64,000 nt of DNA from Aestuariibaculum sp. M13 (GCF_024723255.1 NZ_JANIAC010000002.1:898288-962287), one strand, 5' to 3'. Positions 37,904-48,600 are shown, numbered from the stretch's first letter. The notes: generated by a model from the letters alone, not told the origin. Program-made: numbers and translations.

Positions 37904-40330
37904 TTATTTAGTACCTCCCATCATTTCCATCAGTTCCAATGAAAAATTATCCTTCGCCTGCATATAGGCAACTTTCTCTATAACTTCGGCGCCTAGCTTT
38001 TTCTTTTCAAATGCCGCCGTGAGTCCAAAATCAATACTGGATTTTTCCTGCTCTCCTGCCCGTTTTATGGTTTGGAACAGAAGTTGTCTGTAGATCTGAA
38101 AACTTTGGAGATACTGATAATCCATACCGATAAAAGCCGGTACATAGGTATGTCCTGCATTACTATAGCAAAACATCACACCTACGGGTACTGATTTTTT
38201 CTCATTAGTATACTCTGCTTTTAAATGCAATATGATAAACTCCCAGTTTAGATGTAATGACATTTCATCAAGTAATTCCTTGGGGTAATCAAACATATTA
38301 AGTCCCAAATTGTTATCACTCACCTGTTGAAAGAGTTTATAAAACAGATCGCTTTCCTGCTCTGAAATCTGCGACTTAATTTCCACATTAAAACAAGCTT
38401 CAAAGGGTTGCACATCTTTTCTAAAGTGACGTCGTGATTTTGCCGATAGCTTCTCCATATAGTCCAGCGTATCTAGCCATTTGAGTTTGGGGATTTGAGC
38501 GGATTCCGGCATGGTCACTTTAAAATACCCGTGGTTATGGAAAAACTCGTTAAGTACCTCGTCCTTTTCAAAATCACGAAAAACAATCATAGAGGGATTT
38601 AAGCTCTTATCCAGTTTATCTACCTGATCAAACATCAACTGCATCGCTTTGAGCCACATCGGATGCGATTGATCGATATAGAGATGGTCACCTTCTGTAA
38701 ATAAGGATCCCATACTAAGCACATAAGAACACAGATAATTCGGATCTTCTTTTCGCTTGTCTTCAATAGCTCTGGATACAGACTCTGGAGCCAGCATATC
38801 TTCCTTCCAAATCGCATAGGTAAAGTAAGTCGCTAAGACAGGTTTATTCATCTGATCTTTGATTATCAAATAATAAAACTGCCAGTTATGTGTTTTTGAA
38901 GTCTTATTTGTAAATGTCCTTTCTAAAAATTGAAGTCCGACATAATCAAATACGCCTCTAGAACCAAATAAGTTATCCCAGGTTGTAGCATCAATATTTA
39001 AAATACTCTTTTCTAACTGAACACTAAGACCCCGGAAATCTTTTGCTTTTGATAATAAAGGTGTTTTGCTTTTTAAATGAAATGCTGCAAACACTTTATC
39101 TTTTGTGGCATGAGTGGCTTCCAAGGCTTTTGGATAATGGTACACCATGGCTTCAGTAAGTGCTTTAATTTCCTCGGGGCGATTATGTCTGGAAATGGTA
39201 ATTCTCACCCCAGTATTTTTAACGGGTACTGCTGGAAAGAGTCCTAGATTAACAAAAAAACCTTCTTTTAGTAAGCGGTTTACAAAATTATAACCAGTAA
39301 TAGGCATTCCCGTTCCGATATAAAACACCGGAGACGCATTCTCTTCTACAAGGGGTAAATCCGTTGTTTTAAGTAACGTATTGAAATAATCGATACGCTG
39401 CTTTAATTCCTTTTGAAGGGTATAAATCTCATCAGATAAATGAATATCCGCAGAGGCAATAGCAGCTGCTACTGAGGCTGGCTCTAACTGTGCTGAAAAT
39501 GTGAGTGGTCCTCCGAATGTTTTAATTTTACTATGGAGTTTCTTATTCGAACAGGTCATTACCGCTCCACTGGCGCCAAAGGTTTTACTAAGTGTTCCAA
39601 AAACCAGTACATGCTCAGGAAGTTCCCCAAGTTCCTGCATCACATAACCTGTACCATGTTTACCTGCCCAGCTCATACCATGAACATCATCAAAATACAA
39701 ATAGAGCTGTGGATATTTATTGGAGAGTTCCATTAGTTCTTTAACAGGAGCAGCATCACCATACATGGAATAGAGACCATCGGCCATATACCAAATCTTT
39801 TTATGTTTTGATGATAGGTTCTTTAACTTATCCTCTAGCATATTTAGATTATTATGCCGAATCATTTCAATAGGGACACTTCTGGTCTTTAAAGGTTTAG
39901 CAGCATTCTGCACGCTCCAGTGCACCTGATGATCTAATACAATGGCATCCTGATCAGACACCACACTCGGGATAACTCCAATATGTCCCAGAGTACTATT
40001 CTTGGTAATTATCACAGGATTACCATACATCTGGGTTATTTTCTCCTCCAAGCTTTGATACAATGGATGAGATACATAAGTTTTAGAGAGCGGAAACTGG
40101 GTACCATACCTTAATATAGCATCTACAGCAGCTTGTTTGAGGCGCTCATCCTGCTCCAAACCGAGATAGCCAGTGGTTCCAAAATGAAAGAGGGATTTAC
40201 CATCAATACCAATGGTTCTTCCTGATAAGGTATCACCATCGGCATATAAATGAAGAACACCTTGTCTGGTGGCGTCTGTGAATACTTCATCTACAATGTC
40301 CAAAAAGTTGTTGGGTTTAATTTTAGCCAT
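37904..40330 (-). CDS. PLP-dependent alpha-oxoamine synthase fused to a GNAT-like acyltransferase
   Basis: The 808-aa protein has two parts. Residues 1-400 are an alpha-oxoamine synthase of the BioF/Kbl/SPT group: FHFGTTGYLGLEQD, then DDVHG at 214-218, and the PLP lysine Lys249 in GTLSKTFGASGA. Residues about 430-808 resemble a double GNAT or Acetyltransf_6 domain (KSRRHFRKDVQPFEACF, PVGVMFCYSNAGHTYVPAFIGMDYQY, SSIDFGLTAAFEKKKLGA). The synthase joins an amino acid to an acyl-CoA, as in biotin, sphingoid or sulfonolipid synthesis or CqsA autoinducers. The product here is unknown. It diverges from the STAS-like/AraC operon across the 21-bp repeats, and lies upstream of rteC. Confidence 0.82.
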   Translation of the reverse strand: MAKIKPNNFLDIVDEVFTDATRQGVLHLYADGDTLSGRTIGIDGKSLFHFGTTGYLGLEQDERLKQAAVDAILRYGTQFPLSKTYVSHPLYQSLEEKITQMYGNPVIITKNSTLGHIGVIPSVVSDQDAIVLDHQVHWSVQNAAKPLKTRSVPIEMIRHNNLNMLEDKLKNLSSKHKKIWYMADGLYSMYGDAAPVKELMELSNKYPQLYLYFDDVHGMSWAGKHGTGYVMQELGELPEHVLVFGTLSKTFGASGAVMTCSNKKLHSKIKTFGGPLTFSAQLEPASVAAAIASADIHLSDEIYTLQKELKQRIDYFNTLLKTTDLPLVEENASPVFYIGTGMPITGYNFVNRLLKEGFFVNLGLFPAVPVKNTGVRITISRHNRPEEIKALTEAMVYHYPKALEATHATKDKVFAAFHLKSKTPLLSKAKDFRGLSVQLEKSILNIDATTWDNLFGSRGVFDYVGLQFLERTFTNKTSKTHNWQFYYLIIKDQMNKPVLATYFTYAIWKEDMLAPESVSRAIEDKRKEDPNYLCSYVLSMGSLFTEGDHLYIDQSHPMWLKAMQLMFDQVDKLDKSLNPSMIVFRDFEKDEVLNEFFHNHGYFKVTMPESAQIPKLKWLDTLDYMEKLSAKSRRHFRKDVQPFEACFNVEIKSQISEQESDLFYKLFQQVSDNNLGLNMFDYPKELLDEMSLHLNWEFIILHLKAEYTNEKKSVPVGVMFCYSNAGHTYVPAFIGMDYQYLQSFQIYRQLLFQTIKRAGEQEKSSIDFGLTAAFEKKKLGAEVIEKVAYMQAKDNFSLELMEMMGGTK

Positions 40331-40447
40331 ATGCGTCTAAATTTTATGGGTTTAGAGTTAGAACAATTGGTTTACTATCCAATTAAATTCATTTGAAACT
40401 AATCAAAATGAGCTAACAAATCACCAGAAAAAACTTTCAAACTAAAA

Positions 40448-40489
40448 AATAATCCGTTTCAGACAAGTAATAATCCGTTTCGGACAAGT
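40448..40489. promoter_or_regulatory. Two tandem 21-bp direct repeats; candidate AraC-type operator
   Basis: AATAATCCGTTTCRGACAAG followed by T occurs at 40448-40468 and again immediately after at 40469-40489, differing at one base. It sits between the divergent PLP synthase and STAS-like genes, about 120 and 90 bases from their starts. Twenty-one bases is two helical turns, the usual spacing for AraC-family binding sites, and a PAS-AraC regulator is encoded 460 bases downstream. Confidence 0.7.
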
Positions 40490-40576
40490 TTTTGAAAAAT
40501 CTTGAACAAACTACCGATAATTAAAACTAAAAAAAATGTAAATTGAAATTCCCTAAATTTTAAAAGTGCCAGAAAA

Positions 40577-40945
40577 ATGAATTTAGAAAATGATTTTGCA
40601 TCCTTTTGGATGGAGAAAAACATACTGTTTTATGTTTATAAGCAAGATGTTGAAATTGATCTATTAGCATCTATTAAGATTGTCTCTGATAGAATTAAAT
40701 TTCAAAGAGGAATTGCTTACCCTATTCTTTGTGATGTTAGGGGTATCCGCCATATGAATAAAGAAGCTAGAAAATACCTAGCATCAGAAGGTTCGTTACT
40801 CAGTAAAGCTGTGGCTCTTATTTCAAATAATCCTCTCTCTGAGATGTTATCTGAAATGTATGTTATCAATGGTTCTCCCGCGGTCCCCACAAAAATCTTT
40901 TTAACTGTCGAGGAAGGTATAGAATATTTAGAAACCTATAAATAA
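40577..40945 (+). CDS. STAS/SpoIIAA-like small protein
   Basis: The 122-aa protein begins MNLENDFASFWMEKNILFYVYK and has the beta-strand/helix rhythm of STAS-like domains, with PILCDVRGIRHMNKEARKYLAS at residues 56-77 and KAVALISNNPLSEMLSEMYV. It resembles uncharacterised Flavobacteriaceae proteins with this fold. STAS domains often bind nucleotides or partner proteins in signalling. The gene is two bases upstream of the AraC regulator, so it probably modulates that regulator or shares its signal. Confidence 0.6.
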   Translation: MNLENDFASFWMEKNILFYVYKQDVEIDLLASIKIVSDRIKFQRGIAYPILCDVRGIRHMNKEARKYLASEGSLLSKAVALISNNPLSEMLSEMYVINGSPAVPTKIFLTVEEGIEYLETYK

Positions 40946-40947
40946 AA

Positions 40948-41913
40948 ATGGCAACCATTACAATTAAACATTACGAGGCCATATATCAACTACTTCTTGA
41001 AATATCTCAAGGCAACTTTAATTATAGAATACCACGAAGCCATGATAAAGGAAAAGAAGAAGCCCTTATTGCTTTATTAAATTTAACAGTTGAAGAAATT
41101 CAGGAATCATTCATTCATCAACGTTTTATTTCAATAGGTAATAATTATTCTACAATCATTCAAGGTGCAATAATTTTGGATGATTTAGGTCAAATTATTT
41201 CTAATAGCCCTAATATTAGTAAAATTTTAAAATACTCATCAAAAGAACTTGTTGGAGTTGATATATCCACATTTTTACAACATTCTTCATTAAAAATATG
41301 GCGTAAACAACTAAAAAAGTCCAAAACAAAAAACGCTTTTGAAAAAAACTTAAACCTTACGTTCACCTGTAAAAATGGTTTAAGTATAACATCAAATTGT
41401 CACCTATTAAAACTCCTAAATTCAGTTGATATGGGTTCTAAATTAATATTATCCTTTATTAATATAACAAGTAATAGGGATCTGGTTGAAAGAAAAATAA
41501 AAAGACAAATTGATAAACAATTAAAACGTTCAACCAAACATACTTCTGAAATCAAAACATCTCCTCCACTAAAAGACTCGGATTTAAATAAAATAAGAGA
41601 AATTAGTGAAAAAATAAAAAAACACCCAGAACAACCTATCGAATCATTAACATCATTGGCTGCAGAATTCAACACCAATGATTTTAAATTAAAACAAGGG
41701 TTTAGAGAACTCTTTGGGCAAACTGTATTTCAATATCAAATGAATGAAAGACTTAATAAAGCCTTTGTGCTTGTTAAAGACACTCAGCTTTCTTTTAAAG
41801 AAATTCAAGTACTAACAGGTTTTGTTAGCTCATCCCATTTTTCCAAAGTTTTTAAAAAAAGATACGGCCATTCACCACGTGAATTGAGAAAATTAGAGCA
41901 GTATAATTATTAA
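40948..41913 (+). CDS. PAS-domain AraC-family transcriptional regulator
   Basis: The 321-aa protein has an N-terminal helical region, a PAS-like domain at about residues 55-185 (GAIILDDLGQIISNSPNISKILKYSSKELVGVDISTFL), and a C-terminal AraC double HTH at residues 220-318 (PIESLTSLAAEFNTNDFKLKQGFRELFGQTVFQYQMNERLNKAF, then TGFVSSSHFSKVFKKRYGHSPRELRK). Such proteins sense a small molecule through the PAS domain. The same 21-bp repeat lies upstream of its operon and of the MauE-DUF6520 operon, and a related motif upstream of susC, so it probably controls all of these and itself. Confidence 0.88.
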   Translation: MATITIKHYEAIYQLLLEISQGNFNYRIPRSHDKGKEEALIALLNLTVEEIQESFIHQRFISIGNNYSTIIQGAIILDDLGQIISNSPNISKILKYSSKELVGVDISTFLQHSSLKIWRKQLKKSKTKNAFEKNLNLTFTCKNGLSITSNCHLLKLLNSVDMGSKLILSFINITSNRDLVERKIKRQIDKQLKRSTKHTSEIKTSPPLKDSDLNKIREISEKIKKHPEQPIESLTSLAAEFNTNDFKLKQGFRELFGQTVFQYQMNERLNKAFVLVKDTQLSFKEIQVLTGFVSSSHFSKVFKKRYGHSPRELRKLEQYNY

Positions 41914-41920
41914 AACCCAA

Positions 41921-41964
41921 AATAATCCGTTTGGGACAAAAAATAATCCCTTAGGGGTAAATCC
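41921..41964. promoter_or_regulatory. Second cluster of the 21-bp repeat, upstream of the MauE-like gene
   Basis: AATAATCCGTTTGGGACAA starts at 41921 and a diverged copy, AATAATCCCTTAGGGGTAA, starts exactly 21 bases later at 41942. A third AATCC follows at 41960. The cluster ends about 45 bases before the MauE-like start. It shares the first 12 bases with the operator at 40448. Confidence 0.65.
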
Positions 41965-42010
41965 AGTCCCTTAATTTTATACCATTCAATTTCAAACAAA
42001 TACAAATGAT

Positions 42011-42472
42011 ATGAAATGGTTACAAAAACATACAAATTTAATAATAGGAATCACTTCCAACCTATTAGTATTGTTATTTCTATATGCGGCTATTTCAAAA
42101 CTAATAGATTATGACCATTTTAAATGGCAATTACGACAATCTCCTTTTATCTCATCAATCGCCGATTTACTATCATGGCTGATACCAACTATAGAAATAG
42201 GACTATCCATTGCTTTAATTTCTAATAAATATAGATTAATAAGTCTATTGGTTAGTTTAACATTACTAATCAGCTTTACAACCTACCTAATTGTTGTTCT
42301 TTTTTCTAGTGATAATATCCCATGTTCCTGCGGAGGTGTTCTAACTAGTTTAGGATGGAAAAATCATATCTTTTTTAACCTAACCTTTACCTTGGTAAAT
42401 ATCATAGGAATCTTGTTCTTAAAACATAAAAAATCAATTGCGCAACTGCAGGGTAAGACCGAAAACCTGTAA
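42011..42472 (+). CDS. MauE/DoxX-family membrane protein
   Basis: The 153-aa protein has four hydrophobic segments (IIGITSNLLVLLFLYAAISKL, LLSWLIPTIEIGLSIALI, LISLLVSLTLLISFTTYLIVVLF, IFFNLTFTLVNIIGILFL) and a conserved loop IPCSCGGVLTSLGWKNH with a CxC pair. It matches MauE-like/DoxX-like proteins, of which MauE helps form disulfides in methylamine dehydrogenase. It precedes a small secreted protein with two cysteines (DUF6520) by 36 bases, and the pair occurs together in Flavobacteriaceae. A redox role for its neighbour is plausible but not proven. Confidence 0.82.
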   Translation: MKWLQKHTNLIIGITSNLLVLLFLYAAISKLIDYDHFKWQLRQSPFISSIADLLSWLIPTIEIGLSIALISNKYRLISLLVSLTLLISFTTYLIVVLFSSDNIPCSCGGVLTSLGWKNHIFFNLTFTLVNIIGILFLKHKKSIAQLQGKTENL

Positions 42473-42508
42473 AAAAGAGTAGGTCATTAATTTTAAACTT
42501 TAAATATT

Positions 42509-42763
42509 ATGAAAAATTCATTTCTAAAAATCGTTTTACCTGCTTTAGCCATTATGTTGGCTGTAGGTTTATCTTTTGCAACGGAAACTATAAATTCCAG
42601 TACTACTGGCTATTATGATGATCCTGCTATTCCAGGGGTACAAGAAATTCAAACAGACTGCACTATGCAAGCAGGTGAAGATTGTCTTGTGGATGAAACG
42701 TTTCAAGTTTATGCAACTCCTGCCTTAGGAACAATTCCTAACAATGAACTGCATAAAAACTAA
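42509..42763 (+). CDS. Small secreted DUF6520-family protein
   Basis: The 84-aa precursor has a signal peptide (FLKIVLPALAIMLAVGLSFA, cut near residue 25) and a mature part of about 59 residues with two cysteines, TDCTMQAGEDCLVDE. It matches the Flavobacteriia DUF6520 family; no function is known. It always seems to sit next to a MauE-like gene, as here. The two cysteines could form a disulfide. It is followed by a terminator, so it is last in its operon. A secreted signal, toxin or redox carrier are all possible. Confidence 0.75.
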   Translation: MKNSFLKIVLPALAIMLAVGLSFATETINSSTTGYYDDPAIPGVQEIQTDCTMQAGEDCLVDETFQVYATPALGTIPNNELHKN

Positions 42764-42784
42764 TAATGCATGATGTTTAAAATG

Positions 42785-42811
42785 AAAAGGTGCTTAAATA
42801 AAGCACCTTTT
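42785..42811. terminator. Bidirectional terminator between DUF6520 and the TlpA-like gene
   Basis: AAAAGGTGCTT and AAGCACCTTTT form a perfect 11-bp stem with a five-base loop. It is 20 bases past the DUF6520 stop and 22 bases past the TlpA-like stop on the other strand, so it serves both convergent transcripts. Confidence 0.88.
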
Positions 42812-42833
42812 CTTAGTTATAAACCTTCAATTA

Positions 42834-44219
42834 TTACTCATTCTCATTCAAATACTTAGGCAATTCATTATATAATTGATTTAATTCAATATCATTATTT
42901 ACAATTCTTCCATTTTTGTCCAGAAGCCACATCGTTGGAAATGATGATATTTGAAATAATTTATGATAACTTACTTTTGCATTTTTACCTTTATCCAAAT
43001 GCTGAGGCCAATCTACATTGGCATTATTTAGGATTTCCTGAATTCTCGGTTTTGCTTCATCCCCATTACATACGATACCAATTATTTCAAAACCCTGATC
43101 TTTATATTCTTCATAAAGCTTTTTCAAATGAGGCATTGCCGCAATACAAGGTTTACAATCCTTAAACCAAAAATCAAAAAGCACTACTTTTCCCTTTAAA
43201 TCTGAGAGTAACATTTTATCTCCTTGCAAAGTATAAAACTCCATCTCCAAAGGTGTACCTCCAGAATTATTTACTAACATTATTTCAGCTTTTATATATT
43301 CTTCAATAGATTTAATTATTATTTGGCACCCTTTTTCAGTTCGGTTTTTCACTTTTTCATAAAGATCATTCCTATACTCCTTTGATAATTCGGAAGACAC
43401 ATCTCTGGATAATGAATTTAAAATTACCATCGTATATGTCCCTAACCTCTCAGATTCAGGATACTTTTCTAATAAGGCTAACAACCGATCCCATACCGGT
43501 CTCCAAAACTGATTATCTATTGTCTTCCAATAATCTGATTCATTATCAGGCTTAGGTATAGATGAATAATCTATTAATGCCATACCAATATCTCTGTTAT
43601 ATAAAGCCTGTTCAATTTTTATCTTAATTTCAATAGGAGCATCCGAATGTAAAATTTGAGCAACAAAACCCTCTCCTTTTTTTAACCACAACTCCCTTGC
43701 TTTAAAATCAATTGGTAATAGTCTATCTGCCTTTAACCATTTATTTTCTCCTTCATCCTTCTTTAGTTCTGCAATTGTATTAATTACTGTAGAATCAACA
43801 TCTACGGGTATAAAGCCAGGTCTGAATGGTGATCCTAAGAAAAAAATTACCGCATCATAAAAATGGGGGCTATTCGGATATTTATTCAAAAAATCCTCCA
43901 CGACTTTTGATCTAGTAGTATAAAGGTCATTAGAATACTTAATCTTTTGCCATAAATTAGCTTTTTCTAGATATTCACATTGCTGTTTTGTTTTACAGTA
44001 TAACTTGAAAATGTAATTGAGGTATTCCCAATCCTTTTCCTCTCCTTTATTTGGTAACTCAAACTCAATAGTGGTCCAATCTTCATCACTTTTCTGTTGT
44101 TGCCCTTGTGCATGACAATTCATCAGAATTAAACCGAGGAACAAAACCAATTTTAAGCAACTGTTTATTTTTATACTTGTTAAATGCATCTGTAATTTTT
44201 TAAATGTTGTGAAATTCAT
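42834..44219 (-). CDS. TlpA-like thioredoxin-fold lipoprotein or exported protein
   Basis: The 461-aa precursor has an N-terminal leader (CLKLVLFLGLILMNCHAQ, which could be a lipoprotein box). A long helical region of about 270 residues is of unknown fold. The C-terminal thioredoxin domain at about residues 320-455 has the redox pair in FWFKDCKPCIAAMPHLKKL and a cis-proline in SSFPTMWLLD. The start could be the ATG at 44219 or the one at 44189. It follows susD by two bases and so belongs to the susCD operon. TlpA-type proteins reduce periplasmic disulfides, which fits import or processing of a cysteine-containing substrate. Confidence 0.85.
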   Translation of the reverse strand: MNFTTFKKLQMHLTSIKINSCLKLVLFLGLILMNCHAQGQQQKSDEDWTTIEFELPNKGEEKDWEYLNYIFKLYCKTKQQCEYLEKANLWQKIKYSNDLYTTRSKVVEDFLNKYPNSPHFYDAVIFFLGSPFRPGFIPVDVDSTVINTIAELKKDEGENKWLKADRLLPIDFKARELWLKKGEGFVAQILHSDAPIEIKIKIEQALYNRDIGMALIDYSSIPKPDNESDYWKTIDNQFWRPVWDRLLALLEKYPESERLGTYTMVILNSLSRDVSSELSKEYRNDLYEKVKNRTEKGCQIIIKSIEEYIKAEIMLVNNSGGTPLEMEFYTLQGDKMLLSDLKGKVVLFDFWFKDCKPCIAAMPHLKKLYEEYKDQGFEIIGIVCNGDEAKPRIQEILNNANVDWPQHLDKGKNAKVSYHKLFQISSFPTMWLLDKNGRIVNNDIELNQLYNELPKYLNENE

Positions 44220-44221
44220 AA

Positions 44222-45643
44222 TTAATACCCTAAATTCTGAGGTTTCAAATTAGGATTCAGCTCTAATTCAGATTCTGGAAGTGGTAATAAAATATCTGTA
44301 TCTTTCCAAGCACTCTTAAGAGGCGACAACTCTTCAGAAGCCTTACCTGATCTCACTAAATCAAACCAACGTAAGCCATGTTCTGTAAACAGTTCAACTT
44401 GACGTTCATGATGTATTGCTTCTAATACCTCTTCCTTCGAGCTGACATTTATGGAAGGTAGTCCTGCCCTTTGTCTAATAGGTTCTATATCTGAAATAGC
44501 ACCTTCCAGATCTCCAAGCTGGGCTTTGGCCTCTGCTCTGATAAGATATTGTTCAGATAACCTAAATACTATTGAATACTCTAATTCTAAATTTGTTGTA
44601 TTTATAGTTTCCTTATATTTGGCGGCATAATATAATGTAGTTAAACCATCATCACTAGTAAAACTCTGTATCCATTTACTTTTTCTCAAATCATTAGATT
44701 CAAAAGCATTTAATAAAGCATCTGAGATACCGTATCCTTGAGAAGGTATGTAATTAATGACCAATTTCCCTGCTTCATATGTATTTGGTATATCTCCCGA
44801 TTTTAATTGCCAAAGCGTCTCTTTTGATTCTTTCAAAAAAACCTTTTCTACATCCATCTCTAAACTATGTGAGTTAATTAGACTTGTAGATAATTCAATA
44901 GCATCATTCCAACTTTCTCTATACAAATAAACGCGAGCCAGCAATGCTTGAGCTGTTTCTTTATGAGGCATAATATTGTCACTCAAATCCTCCAAAGGGT
45001 CCATAAAACTAATAGCTTGCTGGAGATCCTGAATAATATATTCATAAACTTGATTTTCAGACCCTCTTTCTACTTCGTTATTGGTTTCATAATTTGTTGA
45101 TGTCACATAAGGTATATCCCCAAATAGACCTACCAATAAGCTATGCATATAGCCACGTATAAAAAAAGCCTGTCCCTTAAAAGCTTTAGTATCTGCTTCC
45201 GATAAAGTTTTTGAGTTTTCTAGGCCATAAATAATATCATTCGCGGCGTAAATTAAATTATAGGTACTATTCCACCACCCTTCTAACTTGGAATTGTTAG
45301 CAATGATATTATGGTTGTAAAAGTCCTGTTGTACCAAATCAAAGCCATAATAGTCTAATTCATCTGAATAAATCCCCATATTAATGCTCATACCAAAATT
45401 CCCTGTGACCAAACCTTCTTCTCTAATTTTATAAAATACATTAGCCATAGCTGATTTTACTGTTGAAATATCTTCATAAACGGTTTCTGTAATTAAAGTA
45501 TCCTTTGGAGGATCTATTTCTAAAAATTCTTCACATGCAAATAGACTTAAGAAAGTCAGATTAGCCAGAAAAATAATTAATAGCTTGTTGGATTCTATTT
45601 TTCTAAAAAATAGAACTCCTTTTGATATATATCGTGTGTTCAT
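44222..45643 (-). CDS. RagB/SusD-family outer-membrane lipoprotein
   Basis: The 473-aa precursor has a lipoprotein signal peptide (LLIIFLANLTFLSLFAC, Cys37) after an unusually long, 18-residue positive N-terminus. The SusD fold is indicated by EEFLEIDPPKDTLITETVYEDISTVKSAMANVFYKI and the C-terminal RQVELFTEHGLRWFDLVRSGKA, with TPR-like helices between. SusD binds substrate at the surface and closes the SusC barrel. It lies 17 bases after susC and is directly followed by the TlpA-like gene. Such SusCD pairs with a thioredoxin-like partner often import peptides or other non-glycan substrates, which is an inference. Confidence 0.9.
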   Translation of the reverse strand: MNTRYISKGVLFFRKIESNKLLIIFLANLTFLSLFACEEFLEIDPPKDTLITETVYEDISTVKSAMANVFYKIREEGLVTGNFGMSINMGIYSDELDYYGFDLVQQDFYNHNIIANNSKLEGWWNSTYNLIYAANDIIYGLENSKTLSEADTKAFKGQAFFIRGYMHSLLVGLFGDIPYVTSTNYETNNEVERGSENQVYEYIIQDLQQAISFMDPLEDLSDNIMPHKETAQALLARVYLYRESWNDAIELSTSLINSHSLEMDVEKVFLKESKETLWQLKSGDIPNTYEAGKLVINYIPSQGYGISDALLNAFESNDLRKSKWIQSFTSDDGLTTLYYAAKYKETINTTNLELEYSIVFRLSEQYLIRAEAKAQLGDLEGAISDIEPIRQRAGLPSINVSSKEEVLEAIHHERQVELFTEHGLRWFDLVRSGKASEELSPLKSAWKDTDILLPLPESELELNPNLKPQNLGY

Positions 45644-45660
45644 AACTATACAAATTAGGG

Positions 45661-48600
45661 TTAGAAATTGGCCTGTAAGCCAAGAGTTATTTGGCGTAAT
45701 GGCGGTAAAATATAATTGGAGGTCTGCTCTGGATCGGCACCATCATAATTAGTAATCGTCAAAAGGTTTTGACCTTGTAGAAATAAATTCATATCCAGAC
45801 CTGGAGCATTATGAAATGGCAAACTATAATTAAGGGTCACATTTCTTAATCGAATAAAAGACGCATCCGAAACGGATAAATCACTTTGTCTTTGTCTAGC
45901 TGAAGCCTGAGTTACTCCCGGATAGGCACCTATAGAAGCTCTTTGAAATGGACTAACATCACCGGGATTCTGCCAACGATTATACAAACCTACATGACCA
46001 TTTCTTTTAGCCCCTACCATGGCATCTGTCGATATATTGTTCTTTCCTTTTTGCTTTTTAAACTGAAAAAGGAAATCCAAAGACACATTTTTATAGGAAA
46101 AGGTGTTTTTTAGACCTCCATAAAATTCAGGTGTCAAATCCATAATAACACCTTTATCATCCAGTGATGTAATTTTTCCATCGTTATTAAAATCAGTAAA
46201 CTGATACAGTCCAGATTGTGGATCTACACCTTGTGATTCATAAAGATGGATAATAGACAATGGTTTTCCAACAACATACTTATTGGAAAAAGTAGAATTT
46301 TCTATATCGCGAAATTCAAGCAGCTTATTCTTTGGTATCGTCAAATTAATAGACGATGTCCAATTAAAATTGTCACCGTTTATATTTTTAGTTTGAATAT
46401 CAAATTCGTAACCTAAATTCTCAACAGTCGCATTAAAATTTGTAGTAAGACTATTAAAACCAGTAGTACCTGCTAATGGTAAACCTATGAGTTGGTTTGA
46501 AGATTTGTTTTGATATCTTACAGCTTGGATTGTTATTTGATTTTGAAACAAACCGAGTTCTAATCCAACTTCAAACTTTTTATTTATTTCCCATCCAAAG
46601 TTAGGATTGTAAACCCCTGAAGGCTCTATAACAGCTACATTATTGTAATCATGTCCAGTTAATTCATAAGTTCCTAAATATTGATAATCCCCGATATTAT
46701 CACTTCCTGTTGTTCCGTAACTACCTCTTATCTTGCCAAAGCTAAACCAAGAGCTATTCTTAAACAGAGATTCATCTGAAAAAATCCAAGCTAACCCAAC
46801 AGCCCCGAAATTTCCGAATTTATTATCAGATCCGAAGCGTGACGAACCATCACGCCTACCAGTAATATTAATGATATATTTTGATTTATAATTAAAGTTT
46901 AACCTCCCAAAATAAGCCATATACTTATATTCACTAAATCTATCCTTAAGGATATTCAAAGTACTTGCCGCTGAAAGCGTATAGATTAAATTATTATTTG
47001 GGAACCCTCTTCCTGATAATACCAATTGTTTTTCATTTGACTCTTGAATCGTTGCTCCTAAAAGACAGCTGACACTTAAATTCCCGAAATCATTCTGCCA
47101 ATTTAGTTGTGGTTCTATAATCCAAGAGTTTCTCTGGCTTTGATTGGATAGGGATGTCGAAAAATCAGAGCCATAACCATATGTAGGATTTAAAGCTGAG
47201 CTTGGATATATAAGTGAGGATTCCACTATATACTTATTATACCCCATGCTAGATTTAAATTCTAACTTATCAAATAGATTATATGACAATACTGCATTTG
47301 TATAAAAGGTGTTTGATTTTACCTGATACTTTCGCTCCAAATTAGCTAAAGGATTATTCCAGGTTCCGTTTTCCCAATTTAATTCACCTGAATCAGTAAA
47401 CAATTCTGGTGCATTAGGTTCAAGGGTATTGGCTAACTGAGTAAAATCTGTATACGGTAATTGATTATTTTCAAAACTATAGCCTGAGGTAATGTTTAAA
47501 CTTAATTTCTCATTTAATGAATTGTAGGTTAGCCCATTCTGAATAGTAGACTTTTTATAATTAGAATCTCCAGGAAAAACAGTTGTTTCCTTTAAATGAG
47601 AACCACTAACCAAAAATTTTAATTGAGAATTCCCTCCAACTAATGAAGCCTGCATATTATTTCTATATGCAGTTCCTCCAATTAAAACCTTTTGCCAGTC
47701 TGTATATCTTTCCTGATCCCAACTTTTTAGATCTGGCCATATATAATCAAAATTAGGATTATTAAAATAGTTACTGTAATTATCATTTTCTATTGCTTCA
47801 TTTCTTAATTTTAGATACTGTTCGGTATTCATTAAATCCCGAAACTTTGTTACGGATGCTAAACCTGTATTAAACCCAATATTCAACCTGGCTTTTCCTT
47901 GGTTTCCTTTTTTTGTTGTTATTAAAACAACTCCATTAGCCCCTCTGGACCCATAAATCGCGGTAGCATCAGCATCTTTTAGAACCTCTATACTATCAAT
48001 ATCGCTGGGGTTGATAAAATTGAGTGGACTTATATTTCCACTGTTTATATTAGCAGAAACTTCATAAGCCTCAAGAGAATGAGATGCAAAAGGAACACCA
48101 TCTACTATAAATAGTGGTTGTGTATCTCCACTGATAAAATTCTTTCCACGAATTTCAATATCATAACTTCCACCGGGTACTCCTGTTGTCTGTACAATAT
48201 TTACTCCAGACATATAACCCTGCATGGCGGCTAAAGGATTATTCACAGGCTGTTTTTCAATATCCTTTGAGGTTATTCTCGATATATTCCCAGTACGCTC
48301 TCTTTCCGTAACATCATAATAACCTGCATTAATCATTACGGTTCCTAATTGAGTTATATCTTCAATTAATGCTATATTAATTTGTTTCTTATCGTTTACA
48401 ACTTTGGTTTGCGACTTATATCCAATAGCTGTAATACGTAAACTGTCTCCTGAATTAACTTCAATCTGATAAGCACCATCAAAGTCTGTAACAACACCCT
48501 TTTTGGTGTAAACAGACATTACATGTACCCCTGCTAAAGGCATTCCAGATATATCTGTTATTTTACCATAGACTGTAAGATTCTGAATACTAGGCGCAAC

